A DNA stretch of 64,000 nt, from positions 134,200 through 198,199 of the forward strand of contig DATBLE010000047.1 in NCBI GenBank assembly GCA_036555585.1, given 5' to 3'. The stretch's first letter is position 1; each line of letters begins with the position of its first letter. This stretch comes from DATBLE01 sp036555585. Lineage in GTDB: Bacteria; Actinomycetota; Thermoleophilia; Gaiellales; Gaiellaceae. Shown one piece after another: positions 40,650 to 48,590 of the stretch. A program made the translations under genes and the position numbers. Below the pieces are notes generated by a model, which saw only the letters and a list, made by a program, of their open reading frames with translations, was not told where the DNA came from and did no database searches.

Positions 40650-41916
40650 ACAGCCCTCGGGTCGTCGTCGCCTCGGCGACGCGCTGGACGGCGAGCCCGT
40701 ACGCGGCCAGCCGCATGCTCACGCCGCGCGACTCGTGCACGTGCCAGGTCTCGTCGAAGGCCTTGTCGACGATCTCCTTGAGCTTCGCGTTGACCTCGTC
40801 CTCCTTCCAGAAGTACTCCTGGAGGCCCTGCACCCACTCGAAGTAGGAGACGACGACGCCGCCGGCGTTGGCGAGCACGTCGGGCAGGACGAGGACGCCC
40901 TTCTCCTCCAGGATCTCGTCGGCCGAGGGCGTGGTCGGGCCGTTCGCGCCCTCGCAGACGATCCTCGCCTTGACCCGGTCGGCGTTCTCCTCCGTGATCA
41001 CCTGCTCGAGCCCGCAGGGCGCGAGGATGTCGCAGTCGAGGAGGAGCAGCTCGTCGTTCGAGATCGGCTCGACGCCGGCGAGGCCCTGCAGGGTGCCGCG
41101 CTCCTGCTTGTGCGCGATCGCCGCCTGGACGTCGATGCCCCTGGCGTTGTGGAAGCCGCCGCTCGAGTCGGAGATCGCGATCACCTTCGCACCCTGCTGC
41201 TGCACGAAGAGGGCGAAGTAGCTGCCGACGTTGCCGAAGCCCTGCACGGCCACCGTCTTGCCCTCGATCTGCATCCCGAGCCGGTCCAGCGCTGCGAGCG
41301 TGCAGAAGACGCCGCCGCGGGCCGTGGCTTCGAGGCGGCCGAGCGAGCCGCCCACGGTCAGCGGCTTCCCGGTGACGACGCCGAGCACGGAGTGGCCCTT
41401 GTTCATCGAGTACGTGTCGAAGATCCAGGCCATCTCGCGCGGGCCGGTGCCGACGTCGGGGGCCGGGATGTCCTTCTCCGGCCCGATCTCGTTGATGATC
41501 TCGGACGTGTAGCGGCGGGTCATGCCCTCGAGCTCGCGCACGGACAGCTTCTTCGGGTCGCACTGGACGCCGCCCTTGGCCCCGCCGAACGGAATGCCCA
41601 TCAGCGAGCACTTCCAGGTCATCCACATCGCCAACGCACGCACCTCGTCGAGGGTGACGTCCGGGTGGTAGCGGATGCCGCCCTTCGACGGCCCGCGCGC
41701 GACGTTGTGGGTGACGCGGTATCCCTCGAAGACCTCGATGCGGCCGTCGTCCATCGTCACGGGGATGGAGACGACGACCGTCTTCTTGCATCTCGAGAGC
41801 ACGTTGACGAGGTTGTCGTCGATGCTGAACGCCCTCGCCACCTTGCGCAGCTGGTCGCGAGCGATCTCGTAGGGGTCCTCGCGCAGGTGGGAGACGGATT
41901 CCTGGACCGATGTCAC
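40642..41916 (-). CDS. gdhA: Glutamate dehydrogenase (Glu/Leu/Phe/Val dehydrogenase family)
   Basis: Interconverts glutamate and 2-oxoglutarate plus ammonia with NAD(P). About 424 residues. Seen: GPSKGGIRYHPDVTLDEVRA, MTWKCSLMGIPFGGAKGGVQ (catalytic Lys), PAPDVGTGPREMAWIFDTYS (catalytic Asp), a Rossmann fold VAVQGFGNVGSYFALF and LPDVLANAGGVVVSYFEWVQ. GTG 41916 is chosen for its spacing from AAGGAG; GTG 41922 is nearly as good. It is followed by the overlapping glutaredoxin and rex genes, so the operon links nitrogen, thiol and redox control. Confidence 0.95.
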   Translation of the reverse strand: MTSVQESVSHLREDPYEIARDQLRKVARAFSIDDNLVNVLSRCKKTVVVSIPVTMDDGRIEVFEGYRVTHNVARGPSKGGIRYHPDVTLDEVRALAMWMTWKCSLMGIPFGGAKGGVQCDPKKLSVRELEGMTRRYTSEIINEIGPEKDIPAPDVGTGPREMAWIFDTYSMNKGHSVLGVVTGKPLTVGGSLGRLEATARGGVFCTLAALDRLGMQIEGKTVAVQGFGNVGSYFALFVQQQGAKVIAISDSSGGFHNARGIDVQAAIAHKQERGTLQGLAGVEPISNDELLLLDCDILAPCGLEQVITEENADRVKARIVCEGANGPTTPSADEILEEKGVLVLPDVLANAGGVVVSYFEWVQGLQEYFWKEDEVNAKLKEIVDKAFDETWHVHESRGVSMRLAAYGLAVQRVAEATTTRGLYP

Positions 41917-41968
41917 CTTCACACGCTCCTTCGTTGGCAATCCCGCCGTCGCCGGGAGTCTACGACCG

Positions 41969-44482
41969 TCAGGTGATCCGGAACGGCACCGATCTCACCG
42001 TCGGCCGGCCCCCGCCGGTCGGCCAGGCGAAGACCCGCAGGCGGTAGGCCCCCCGCGCGAGCGCCCTCCCGCCGGGATCGTGGCCCGTCAGGCCGATGGC
42101 GTACCGTCCGGGCAGGAGGTCGCGCAGGCGGGTGAGCAGCCCGAGGCGCTTGCCGGCGGCCGTCCAGAGCTCGACGTCGAGCCTGAGCACGGGGACGACG
42201 GTGTTTCCGTCGGCCGTGCGCAGCACCCGCCCGACCCGCACGACGACGATCGCCGGCCGCGACTCGGACGGCTTGAACGACGCGCGTGACAGGGTGAGCG
42301 GGCCGAGCAGGGCTCGGGCCGGCCGCAGGACCACCGCCCACGGCACGTGGATCGGCGCCCCGGTCAGCGGGGTGACCGTGAGCGAGCCCAGTGCCGCCTC
42401 CCCGCGGGCGATCGTGATCGGCGGCGCGCTGACCGCGATGCTCGCGACCTCCCCCGGCTCGAGCTCCACCCGTCCCGGCTCGATCCTGAGGTGAACCGCG
42501 GCATCGGTCTGACGGCCGGCGGAGACGTAGACGGTGAGCCGGCGACGGGAGACGTTGCGGACGCGAACGGTCTCGTTGCCGCGCCAGCCTTCACGTGTCC
42601 CGCGGCCGAAGGTGAGGAGCGGCGGGTCGGCGACGAGCTCGAGCGCCGACGAGCGGCCGAGATCGAGGAGCCCGGCGCCCTGGGCCGCCGGAGCCGCACC
42701 GTCCACCGGCCTGGCGCCGCCGACGAGCAGCGCGCGCAGCCGCTCGGCGTCGGCGTCGGGCCTCGACTCGGCGAGCAGCGCTGCCGCGCCGGCCGCGACC
42801 GCCGAGGCGGCGCTCGATCCGCTCACCGTCCCGAAGAGCGAGCCTCCGTCGGCGGCGGCTCCGGGCTCGGACGTCACCAGCCCGACGCCGGCCGCGACCA
42901 GGTCCGGCTTGATCCCGCCGTCGAAGGCCAGCCCCCACGACGAGAACGGCGCCGTCTGGCTGCGTGCCGCGTCGCTCGGTCGCGCCGCGGCCAGCACGAC
43001 GACTGCCTGCGGGTCGGCGAGCAGCGTCCGCGCGATTCCCCGGGGGAGCACGACGACCGGAATGCCGATGCGCGGGTCGAGCGCGATCGCGCCCGGTGCG
43101 ACCGGGCGGCCGTGGAGGATCACGGCCGAGGCTCCGGCGTCGGCGGCCTCGCGGGCAGTGGCCGCGGGGTCCGCCTCCGCCGATGCGACGGCCGCCTTGC
43201 CGGCGACGAGCGAGAGCCCGCCGTGCAGGAAGCTTCGTCTCACCGGCCCGGCCGGTGAGACGACGAGGGTGCCGGAGGGCGGACTGCCGCCGACGAGGGG
43301 GACCAGCCGGTCGAAGAGGATGCGGAGGCCGGCCCGGACGACCACCCGGACCTGCGTCAGCGCCCGCCCGGTGTCTGCCGCCCCGACGGCGAGCGCGGCG
43401 GGCGCGCCCCCCGGACCCCCGATGCTCCCGAACGCCGGCCCGGCCGGTCCGTCGTTCCCGGCCGCTGCGACGACGAGGGTGTCGAGGCGAACCGCGCCTT
43501 CGGCGGCTCGCGCGAGCGGGCCGTCGGTGAAGGCTGCGAACGGCTCGACGAGCGGCACGACCGCGACGCGGGCGGCGTCGTGCGCGTCGCCGTTTTCGTC
43601 CGGGTCGACGGCACGCTCGAGGCCGGCGAGCAGCTGGTCGGTGCGTGCGTAGACCGTGTAGCCGCGGCCCGCGTTCGCCTGCCAGCCGGCGACCCTGAGC
43701 GGGAGGACGGTGGCGGCGGGCGCGACCCCGGTCACGCCGCCCGGGCCGCCCGAGCCGACCAGCAACCCCGCCATCTCGGTGCCGTGGGCCTCGACGGCGG
43801 TCGGATCGGTCGGCTTCGCCTGCGCCCGCGCGCTCGGAGCCGAGCCGACGATGTCGATCCCCGGAAGGACATGCCCGTGCAGGTACGGCGTGCTCTGGTC
43901 GACGCCGGTGTCGAGCAGCGCGATCAGCACGCCGCGCCCCGCGATGCCGGCGAGGCGGACGCCGGGCCGAGCGGCCGACGCCGCAGCGCGACGGAGCGCC
44001 CGCGGCGACAGCGAGGCCGGAAACGCAACGCGAACCGGATAGACGCCCTTCACTCCCGGGGTGCGTTCGATCAGCGCGATCGCGCGCGGGTCGAGGACGG
44101 CCGAGAACGCGTTCAGCGTGCGGGTGAAGCGGAACTCCGGCTTGATCGAGACGCCGGCGCGGCCCAGATCCGAGATGAACTGCTGCTGGGCGGCCCCGGC
44201 GGCCGCCGTCCAGCGCCGCTCCTCGGCGTCGGTGGCCCGGCCGCCCGCCCGCTGCACCCGGTCGGCGAGCGAGAAGGCGGTCAGCACGACCAGGACGCGC
44301 TGTCCCGTCCCGACCTGGGCCCGAACCCCGCCGACCAGGCCGTTCCAGGCGGCGGCCGACTCGACCAGCGACGGCTTCGCTGCGGGCGCGCCGCCGCCTC
44401 CGGCCGGGACGACGAGCACCGCGGCCGCCACGGTCCCCGCGAGCACGGCGAGGCCGAGGGCGCTACGCCACCGCATAGGCAT
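41969..44482 (-). CDS. Secreted subtilisin-family (S8) serine protease
   Basis: An 837-residue exported protease. It has a signal peptide (ALGLAVLAGTVAAAVLVVPA), an I9-like propeptide region with TRTLNAFSAVLDPRAIALIE, then the catalytic Asp191 (ALLDTGVD), His233 (EAHGTEMAGL), oxyanion Asn (VAAAGNDGPAGPA) and Ser in GTVSGSSAASAVAAGAAALL. A PA-like insert (AADAGASAVILHGRPV) lies between His and Ser. The C-terminal ~200 residues are beta-sandwich (Fn3-like). The Ser motif has GSSAAS in place of the usual GTSMAA, which keeps the Ser. It overlaps the tsaD stop by 20 bases. Confidence 0.9.
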   Translation of the reverse strand: MPMRWRSALGLAVLAGTVAAAVLVVPAGGGGAPAAKPSLVESAAAWNGLVGGVRAQVGTGQRVLVVLTAFSLADRVQRAGGRATDAEERRWTAAAGAAQQQFISDLGRAGVSIKPEFRFTRTLNAFSAVLDPRAIALIERTPGVKGVYPVRVAFPASLSPRALRRAAASAARPGVRLAGIAGRGVLIALLDTGVDQSTPYLHGHVLPGIDIVGSAPSARAQAKPTDPTAVEAHGTEMAGLLVGSGGPGGVTGVAPAATVLPLRVAGWQANAGRGYTVYARTDQLLAGLERAVDPDENGDAHDAARVAVVPLVEPFAAFTDGPLARAAEGAVRLDTLVVAAAGNDGPAGPAFGSIGGPGGAPAALAVGAADTGRALTQVRVVVRAGLRILFDRLVPLVGGSPPSGTLVVSPAGPVRRSFLHGGLSLVAGKAAVASAEADPAATAREAADAGASAVILHGRPVAPGAIALDPRIGIPVVVLPRGIARTLLADPQAVVVLAAARPSDAARSQTAPFSSWGLAFDGGIKPDLVAAGVGLVTSEPGAAADGGSLFGTVSGSSAASAVAAGAAALLAESRPDADAERLRALLVGGARPVDGAAPAAQGAGLLDLGRSSALELVADPPLLTFGRGTREGWRGNETVRVRNVSRRRLTVYVSAGRQTDAAVHLRIEPGRVELEPGEVASIAVSAPPITIARGEAALGSLTVTPLTGAPIHVPWAVVLRPARALLGPLTLSRASFKPSESRPAIVVVRVGRVLRTADGNTVVPVLRLDVELWTAAGKRLGLLTRLRDLLPGRYAIGLTGHDPGGRALARGAYRLRVFAWPTGGGRPTVRSVPFRIT

Positions 44483-45419
44483 CCAGTCGCAGGGGGTCGG
44501 CGGCCGGCTCGACGAACCTCGCGGCCGAGGCGATCATCGCGGCATTGTCGGTGCAGAGCTCGAGCGGCGCCGCTGCGGCATCCGGGAGCGCCGCCCGCAG
44601 CTCGGAGTTCGCCGCCACCCCCCCGACGATCGCCACCCGCTCGGCGCCGAGCCTGTCGGCCGCCTCGGCCGCCCGCCCGGCCAGCGCGCGCACGATCGCG
44701 CGCTGGTAGGAGGCGGCGAGGTCGGCGCGCCGCTCTGCGAGCTCGGCGGGCTCGAGGTCGCGGACCGCGTAGAGCAGCGCGGTCTTCAGCCCCGAGAACG
44801 AGAAGTCGAGGCCCGGCACCCGTGCGACCGGGAAGTCGTACGCCTCCGGGTCGCCCTCGCGCGCCAGGCGGTCGATCGCGGCGCCGCCGGGATAGCCGAG
44901 CCCGAGCAGGCGCGCGCCCTTGTCGAACGCCTCGCCGGCGGCGTCGTCGAGCGTCGTCCCGACGACGCGGAAGCCGGCGCGATCCCGGACGTCGAGCAGG
45001 AGCGTGTGCCCGCCGCTGGCGAGCAGGCAGAGGAAGGGAGGATCGACGGGCTCGGGCCGAAGGTAGAGCGAGGCGACGTGCCCGTGCAGGTGGTCGACCG
45101 GGACGAGCGGGATGCCGCGCCCCCAGGCGATTCCCTTCGCGGCCGCGAGGCCGACGAGCAGCGCGCCGATCAGTCCCGGGCCGCGCGTCACGGCGATGCG
45201 GTCGATCTCCGCGAGCGTGGCCTGCGCGCGGTCCAGCGCTTCGCGCACGACGGGAGAGACGAGCTCGAGATGGCGGCGCGAGGCGACCTCGGGAACGACC
45301 CCGCCGAAGCGGGCGTGGAGCTCGGCCTGCGACGCCACGACGTTCGCCCTGACCTCGCCGCCGTCGGTCACGACCGCCGCGGCCGTCTCGTCGCAGGAGG
45401 TCTCGATACCGAGGATCAT
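44463..45419 (-). CDS. tsaD: tRNA N6-adenosine threonylcarbamoyltransferase
   Basis: Transfers the threonylcarbamoyl group to A37 of ANN-decoding tRNAs (t6A). The 318-residue protein has MILGIETSCDETAAAVV, VVPEVASRRHLELV (metal-binding His region), VTRGPGLIGALLVGL, PVDHLHGHVASLYL (HxxxH iron site), LLASGGHTLLL, FSFSGLKTALLYAV and VGGVAANSELR. All match the Kae1/TsaD family. It works with TsaB and TsaE, both encoded just upstream. TsaC is not in the window. Confidence 0.97.
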   Translation of the reverse strand: MILGIETSCDETAAAVVTDGGEVRANVVASQAELHARFGGVVPEVASRRHLELVSPVVREALDRAQATLAEIDRIAVTRGPGLIGALLVGLAAAKGIAWGRGIPLVPVDHLHGHVASLYLRPEPVDPPFLCLLASGGHTLLLDVRDRAGFRVVGTTLDDAAGEAFDKGARLLGLGYPGGAAIDRLAREGDPEAYDFPVARVPGLDFSFSGLKTALLYAVRDLEPAELAERRADLAASYQRAIVRALAGRAAEAADRLGAERVAIVGGVAANSELRAALPDAAAAPLELCTDNAAMIASAARFVEPAADPLRLDAYAVA

Positions 45420-45433
45420 GAGCCCGCGTTGTC

Positions 45434-45528
45434 CGAGGGTCTGACCTCGCAGGGGTCTGACCCTGCAGAGCGGTGTGACCGTTCGAGCGCGCTCTGTGGG
45501 GACAGTCCCCTGCGGGGACAGTCCCTGC
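45434..45528. repeat. Short near-palindromic repeats between tsaD and rimI
   Basis: The gap holds two related pairs: GGGGACAGTCCCC at 45498-45510 and GGGGACAGTCCCT at 45514-45526 (a 16-base period), and GGGTCTGACC-type units at about 45437 and 45452. Each unit is an inverted repeat around one central base. They look like REP-type extragenic elements rather than a gene. Confidence 0.6.
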
Positions 45529-45549
45529 TCCTGACCTCCACGACCACCT

Positions 45550-46014
45550 CTAGCGGTTCGCGACGGAGTCGCGAACGGCAGGGTCTCTCCACATGATCAG
45601 CGCGTCCTCGCGGTTGTCGGTGTAGTAGCCGCGGCGGACTCCGCGGGGCTCGAAGCCGAGTCGCTCGTACAGCGCGATCGCCGCAGTGTTCGACACCCGG
45701 ACCTCGAGCGTGTAGCCGCGCCGGTCGTCGGCGGCGGTCAGCTCGAACAGGCGGCGGAGCAAGGCAGAGGCGATTCCTCCTCGCTGGCGGCTCGGAGCGA
45801 CGGCGACGTTCATCACGTGCCAGGCGTCGACGTAGCGGGACGTGATCAGGTACCCGAGCAGCACGTGCCGCTCGAACGCGCCGAGGCAGATCGAGGACGG
45901 CTTCGAGAGCTCGCCGGCGAACATCGAGCGCGACCAGGGCGTCGGGTATGCGCTCTTCTCGATCTGCTCGATCGCGGTCAGGTCGCGGAGCTGGAGGGGC
46001 CTGATCTCGATCAC
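45550..46014 (-). CDS. rimI: Ribosomal-protein-alanine N-acetyltransferase
   Basis: A 154-residue GNAT enzyme that acetylates protein N-termini (ribosomal S18 in E. coli). Seen: IRPLQLRDLTAIEQIEKSAY, PTPWSRSMFAGEL, VMNVAVAPSRQRGGIASALL (acetyl-CoA loop), TLEVRVSNTAAIALYERLGF and a YYTDNREDALIMW end. The start overlaps the tsaB stop by ATGA. Its last codons lie in a 9-base hairpin (GTTCGCGAC/GTCGCGAAC, 45556-45576). Its position in the tsa operon is a common bacterial arrangement. Confidence 0.93.
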   Translation of the reverse strand: MIEIRPLQLRDLTAIEQIEKSAYPTPWSRSMFAGELSKPSSICLGAFERHVLLGYLITSRYVDAWHVMNVAVAPSRQRGGIASALLRRLFELTAADDRRGYTLEVRVSNTAAIALYERLGFEPRGVRRGYYTDNREDALIMWRDPAVRDSVANR

Positions 46015-46607
46015 GCGAGCGCCCTCTCGGCGTCGGGAGCGCGGAGGTAGACGGGCTCGACGAGCTCGGCAGGCCCGCCCGCCCCCGCGAGCAGGGCGTG
46101 GAAGCGGGCGCGCGGCAGGTGCAGCTCGCTCCCGTCGGGCGGGACCACTCCACCCCGCCGCTCGATCTCGGCCCGGTAGCGAACGGCCCCGTCACCCACG
46201 TACGTCCGGCCCTCGTCCACCTCGAGCGCGTCCGGGGCCAGGCAGCGGACCCGGCCCGAGACGAGGGTGAAGAGCTCGCCGCGCCTGGCGTCGATCGCGG
46301 GAACGGAGCCGGGCGACCCGGCCGAGAGAGCTTCGAGAGTCGATACGCCGGCCACCGGCACGTCGACCGCGAGACCGACGCCGCGGGCGGCGGCGAGGCC
46401 GATCCGTACGCCGGTGAAGCTGCCCGGCCCGACGCCGACGGCGAGCAGGTCGAGATCGCCGGGCCGGGCACCCGCCTCGAGCAGCAGCTCGTCGGCTTCG
46501 GCCAGGACCTCCGACGCCCGTCCGGTCCGCTCGCCGATCACGTCCGCGTCCCGGACGAGCGCAACCGTCGCCGTCCCGGTCGCCGTGTCAAATGCCAAGG
46601 TCAGCAT
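46011..46607 (-). CDS. tsaB: tRNA threonylcarbamoyladenosine biosynthesis protein TsaB
   Basis: Non-catalytic partner of TsaD in t6A formation. The 198-residue protein has MLTLAFDTATGTATVALV, LEAGARPGDLDLLAVGVGPG, SFTGVRIGLAAARGVGLAVD, PVAGVSTLEAL and AIDARRGELFTLV, matching the shortened ASKHA fold of the family. It overlaps tsaE upstream by 20 bases and rimI downstream by ATGA, giving the common tsaE-tsaB-rimI-tsaD order. Confidence 0.95.
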   Translation of the reverse strand: MLTLAFDTATGTATVALVRDADVIGERTGRASEVLAEADELLLEAGARPGDLDLLAVGVGPGSFTGVRIGLAAARGVGLAVDVPVAGVSTLEALSAGSPGSVPAIDARRGELFTLVSGRVRCLAPDALEVDEGRTYVGDGAVRYRAEIERRGGVVPPDGSELHLPRARFHALLAGAGGPAELVEPVYLRAPDAERALA

Positions 46608-47016
46608 CGCCCTCGAGCACGATCAGCCGCCGCTTCTCGTCCACGTGGACTAACCGTACCCGGACACGTGGCTCGGGCAGCGACGCGCCCGCCGCCTCGG
46701 GCCATTCCACGAAGACGACGGCGTCGTCGAAGTACGGCTCCAGCGCCCCCCAGTCGGCCTCGGACACCCGCTCGAAGCGATAGAGGTCGAGGTGCGCGAC
46801 GGCCACGCGCCCCTCGTAGCGGTGGCCGATCGTGTACGTGGGACTCGTCACAGGCCGGGTGACGCCGAGCGCCCGGCAGGCGCCGCGGACGAACGTCGTC
46901 TTCCCCGTCCCGAGCTCGCCGGAGACGGCCACGACGTCCCCCGGCTGCAGGCGTGCCGCGACGCGGGCCGCGAGCGCCTCGGTCTCCTCGGGCGAGGTGG
47001 TCTCGACCTCGGTCAG
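46588..47016 (-). CDS. tsaE: tRNA threonylcarbamoyladenosine biosynthesis ATPase TsaE
   Basis: P-loop ATPase that drives the TsaB-TsaD complex. About 142 residues: SGELGTGKTTFVRGACRALG (Walker A), RPVTSPTYTIGHRYEG, VAHLDLYRFERV and FVEWPEAAG, all family hallmarks. No ATG, GTG or TTG gives a normal N-terminus; the CTG at 47016 overlaps the udg stop as CTGA, just like the ATGA overlaps elsewhere, and yields the expected length. I therefore call a CTG start, with moderate certainty, and full certainty for the family. Confidence 0.92.
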   Translation of the reverse strand: MTEVETTSPEETEALAARVAARLQPGDVVAVSGELGTGKTTFVRGACRALGVTRPVTSPTYTIGHRYEGRVAVAHLDLYRFERVSEADWGALEPYFDDAVVFVEWPEAAGASLPEPRVRVRLVHVDEKRRLIVLEGDADLGI

Positions 47017-47654
47017 AACAGGCCGAGCTGGACGGCGACCGGCTGCGGTTGCGGCTCGAGCCCGGCGGTGAAGTCGGCCGGCGAGGGCACCTGCTCGGTG
47101 TCCTGGTCGAGCAGGGCCGGGATCTTGGCGAAGTCCTCCTCGAGCACCTTCAGCATCGCCGGCGTGTACAGCGCAGCGGCCGGGTGGTAGATCGGGAAGA
47201 TCGTCACCGTCGTCGGCCCGTACGCGACCTGCTGGGGCTGGCCGTGGATTCGGGTGATCCCGGTCTCCTTCCCGGTCAGCTGCTTCGTCGCGTGGTTGCC
47301 GAGCGTCGCGATCACCTTCGGCTTGATCAGCTCGATCTGCTTGAACAGCCAGGGCTCGCACTGGTGCTTCTCCTCGGGCAGCGGGTCGCGGTTGCCCGGC
47401 GGGCGGCACTTGAGCGTGTTCGCGACGTAGACGTCGGCACGGGTGAGGCTGATGCCGGCGAGCAGCTTGTCGAGCAGCTTCCCCGCCTGGCCGACGAAGG
47501 GGATGCCCTGCTGGTCCTCGTGGAACCCGGGCGCCTCGCCGACGAACATCAGATCGGCGTCCGGGTGGCCGTTCCCGAACACGACCTGCGTCCGGCCCTG
47601 CGACAGCGCGCAACGCGTACAGGTCGAAGCCTCGGTCCTGAGCGCGTCGAGCAT
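47013..47654 (-). CDS. Type 4 uracil-DNA glycosylase (Fe-S)
   Basis: Removes uracil from DNA, starting base-excision repair. The 213-residue protein has the 4Fe-4S cysteines (STCTRCALSQGRTQVVFGNG and TLKCRPPGNRDPLPEEKHQC), motif A GEAPGFHEDQQGIPFVG and the C-terminal IFPIYHPAAALYT, as in thermophile-type UDGs. The rest has a normal Rossmann-like fold. It is the first gene of the tsaE-tsaB-rimI-tsaD run; its stop overlaps the presumed CTG start of tsaE. Confidence 0.94.
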   Translation of the reverse strand: MLDALRTEASTCTRCALSQGRTQVVFGNGHPDADLMFVGEAPGFHEDQQGIPFVGQAGKLLDKLLAGISLTRADVYVANTLKCRPPGNRDPLPEEKHQCEPWLFKQIELIKPKVIATLGNHATKQLTGKETGITRIHGQPQQVAYGPTTVTIFPIYHPAAALYTPAMLKVLEEDFAKIPALLDQDTEQVPSPADFTAGLEPQPQPVAVQLGLF

Positions 47655-47696
47655 CGACGCCGGAGTCTAGGCGAGGTTCCGGACGGGCGCGATCTT

Positions 47697-47722
47697 CTAG
47701 CCTTTCGCGCAGGAAAGGCTAG
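47697..47722 (-). terminator. Hairpin at the FmdB-like gene end
   Basis: Perfect 10-base inverted repeat CTAGCCTTTC / GAAAGGCTAG with a 6-base loop. The FmdB-like stop codon lies in one arm. It may terminate transcription before udg. Confidence 0.5.
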
Positions 47723-47934
47723 TGGCCGCAGCCGCAGGAGCCGCCGCAGCAGCCGCCGCCCGCCGCGGTCTGCCCGAAGCTCGGCGCCGACTCGGCGCCG
47801 TGCGTCGCGAACACCGAGAACTGCTTCTGGACCTTCGCGCTCGAGCAGTCGGGACAGCTCGGGGTCTCGCCGTTCCGGACGAGCTCCTCGAAGTGCGACT
47901 CGCACTTCATGCAGACGTATTCGTAGATCGGCAT
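47719..47934 (-). CDS. FmdB-family zinc-ribbon protein
   Basis: A 71-residue protein beginning MPIYEYVCMKCESHFEELVR, with SCPDCSSAKVQKQFSVF, the standard FmdB/CxxC regulatory-protein zinc ribbon. The tail ends GGGCCGGSCGCGH, a Cys/Gly-rich metal-binding-like end common in this family. Function is unknown; relatives have been called putative regulators. The gene is flanked by two hairpins (47697 and 47933). It is divergent from the acetyltransferase at 47977. Confidence 0.88.
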   Translation of the reverse strand: MPIYEYVCMKCESHFEELVRNGETPSCPDCSSAKVQKQFSVFATHGAESAPSFGQTAAGGGCCGGSCGCGH

Positions 47935-47964
47935 CGCAAGCCAGTCTAGCGACTGGCTTGCGAT
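47933..47964. repeat. 14-base perfect inverted repeat at the fmdB-like start
   Basis: Arms ATCGCAAGCCAGTC and GACTGGCTTGCGAT with a 4-base centre (TAGC). The left arm includes the first bases of the FmdB-like ATG, and the right arm ends 12 bases before the divergent acetyltransferase gene. It could be an operator or a mobile palindrome. Confidence 0.5.
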
Positions 47965-47976
47965 AGAAACCACCAG

Positions 47977-48546
47977 ATGTGGGACGAAGACGTGCTCCGG
48001 CCGACGCTCGAGGGTCGCATCGTGACGCTCGAGCCGATCGAGAGCCGGCACGTCGAGGGCCTGCGGGCCGCCGCGGCCGACGAGCGGGCCTGGACCTGGA
48101 TGACGACGCGCGACACCGAGGCCTGGATCCAGGAGGCGCTGGCGGTGACCGACCGGCACCATTTCGTCGTCGTCAAGGACGGCGCCGTGGTCGGCTCGAC
48201 CAGCTACCTCAACGTCTTCCCCGAGCACCGGCGGCTGGAGATCGGGCACACCTGGAACACGCCCTCCGCCTGGGGCAGCGGCGCGAACGCCGACGCCAAG
48301 TACCTGTTGCTCCGGCATGCGTTCGAGGTGCTCGGCGCCCGCCGCGTCGAGTTCAAGACCGACGCGAAGAACGAGCGCGCACGCGCCGCCCTCGCCGCGA
48401 TCCCGGCCGAGTTCGAGGGCGTCCACCGCAAGCACATGATCGTCCGGAACGGCGAACGTCGCGACTCGGCCTGGTACGCGGTGATCGACGACGACTGGCC
48501 GGAGGTTCGCTCGGCCCTCGAACGGAGGATCGCGGCCAAGAGCTAG
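47977..48546 (+). CDS. GNAT acetyltransferase, RimJ/RimL type
   Basis: A 189-residue enzyme of the acetyltransf_3 (RimJ/L) group: LRPTLEGRIVTLEPIESRHV, VVKDGAVVGSTSYLNVFPEH, RRLEIGHTWNTPSAWGSGAN, RVEFKTDAKNERARAALAAI and HRKHMIVRNGERRDSAWYAV. The acetyl-CoA contact loop differs slightly from the textbook RxxGxG, as usual in this group. It probably acetylates a protein N-terminus or small amine. It precedes the panG-like gene by 44 bases. Confidence 0.88.
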   Translation: MWDEDVLRPTLEGRIVTLEPIESRHVEGLRAAAADERAWTWMTTRDTEAWIQEALAVTDRHHFVVVKDGAVVGSTSYLNVFPEHRRLEIGHTWNTPSAWGSGANADAKYLLLRHAFEVLGARRVEFKTDAKNERARAALAAIPAEFEGVHRKHMIVRNGERRDSAWYAVIDDDWPEVRSALERRIAAKS

Positions 48547-48590
48547 ACTCCTCCGTAGCCCGGTATCCCCTGCGGAGCTGGAGCTTCGAG

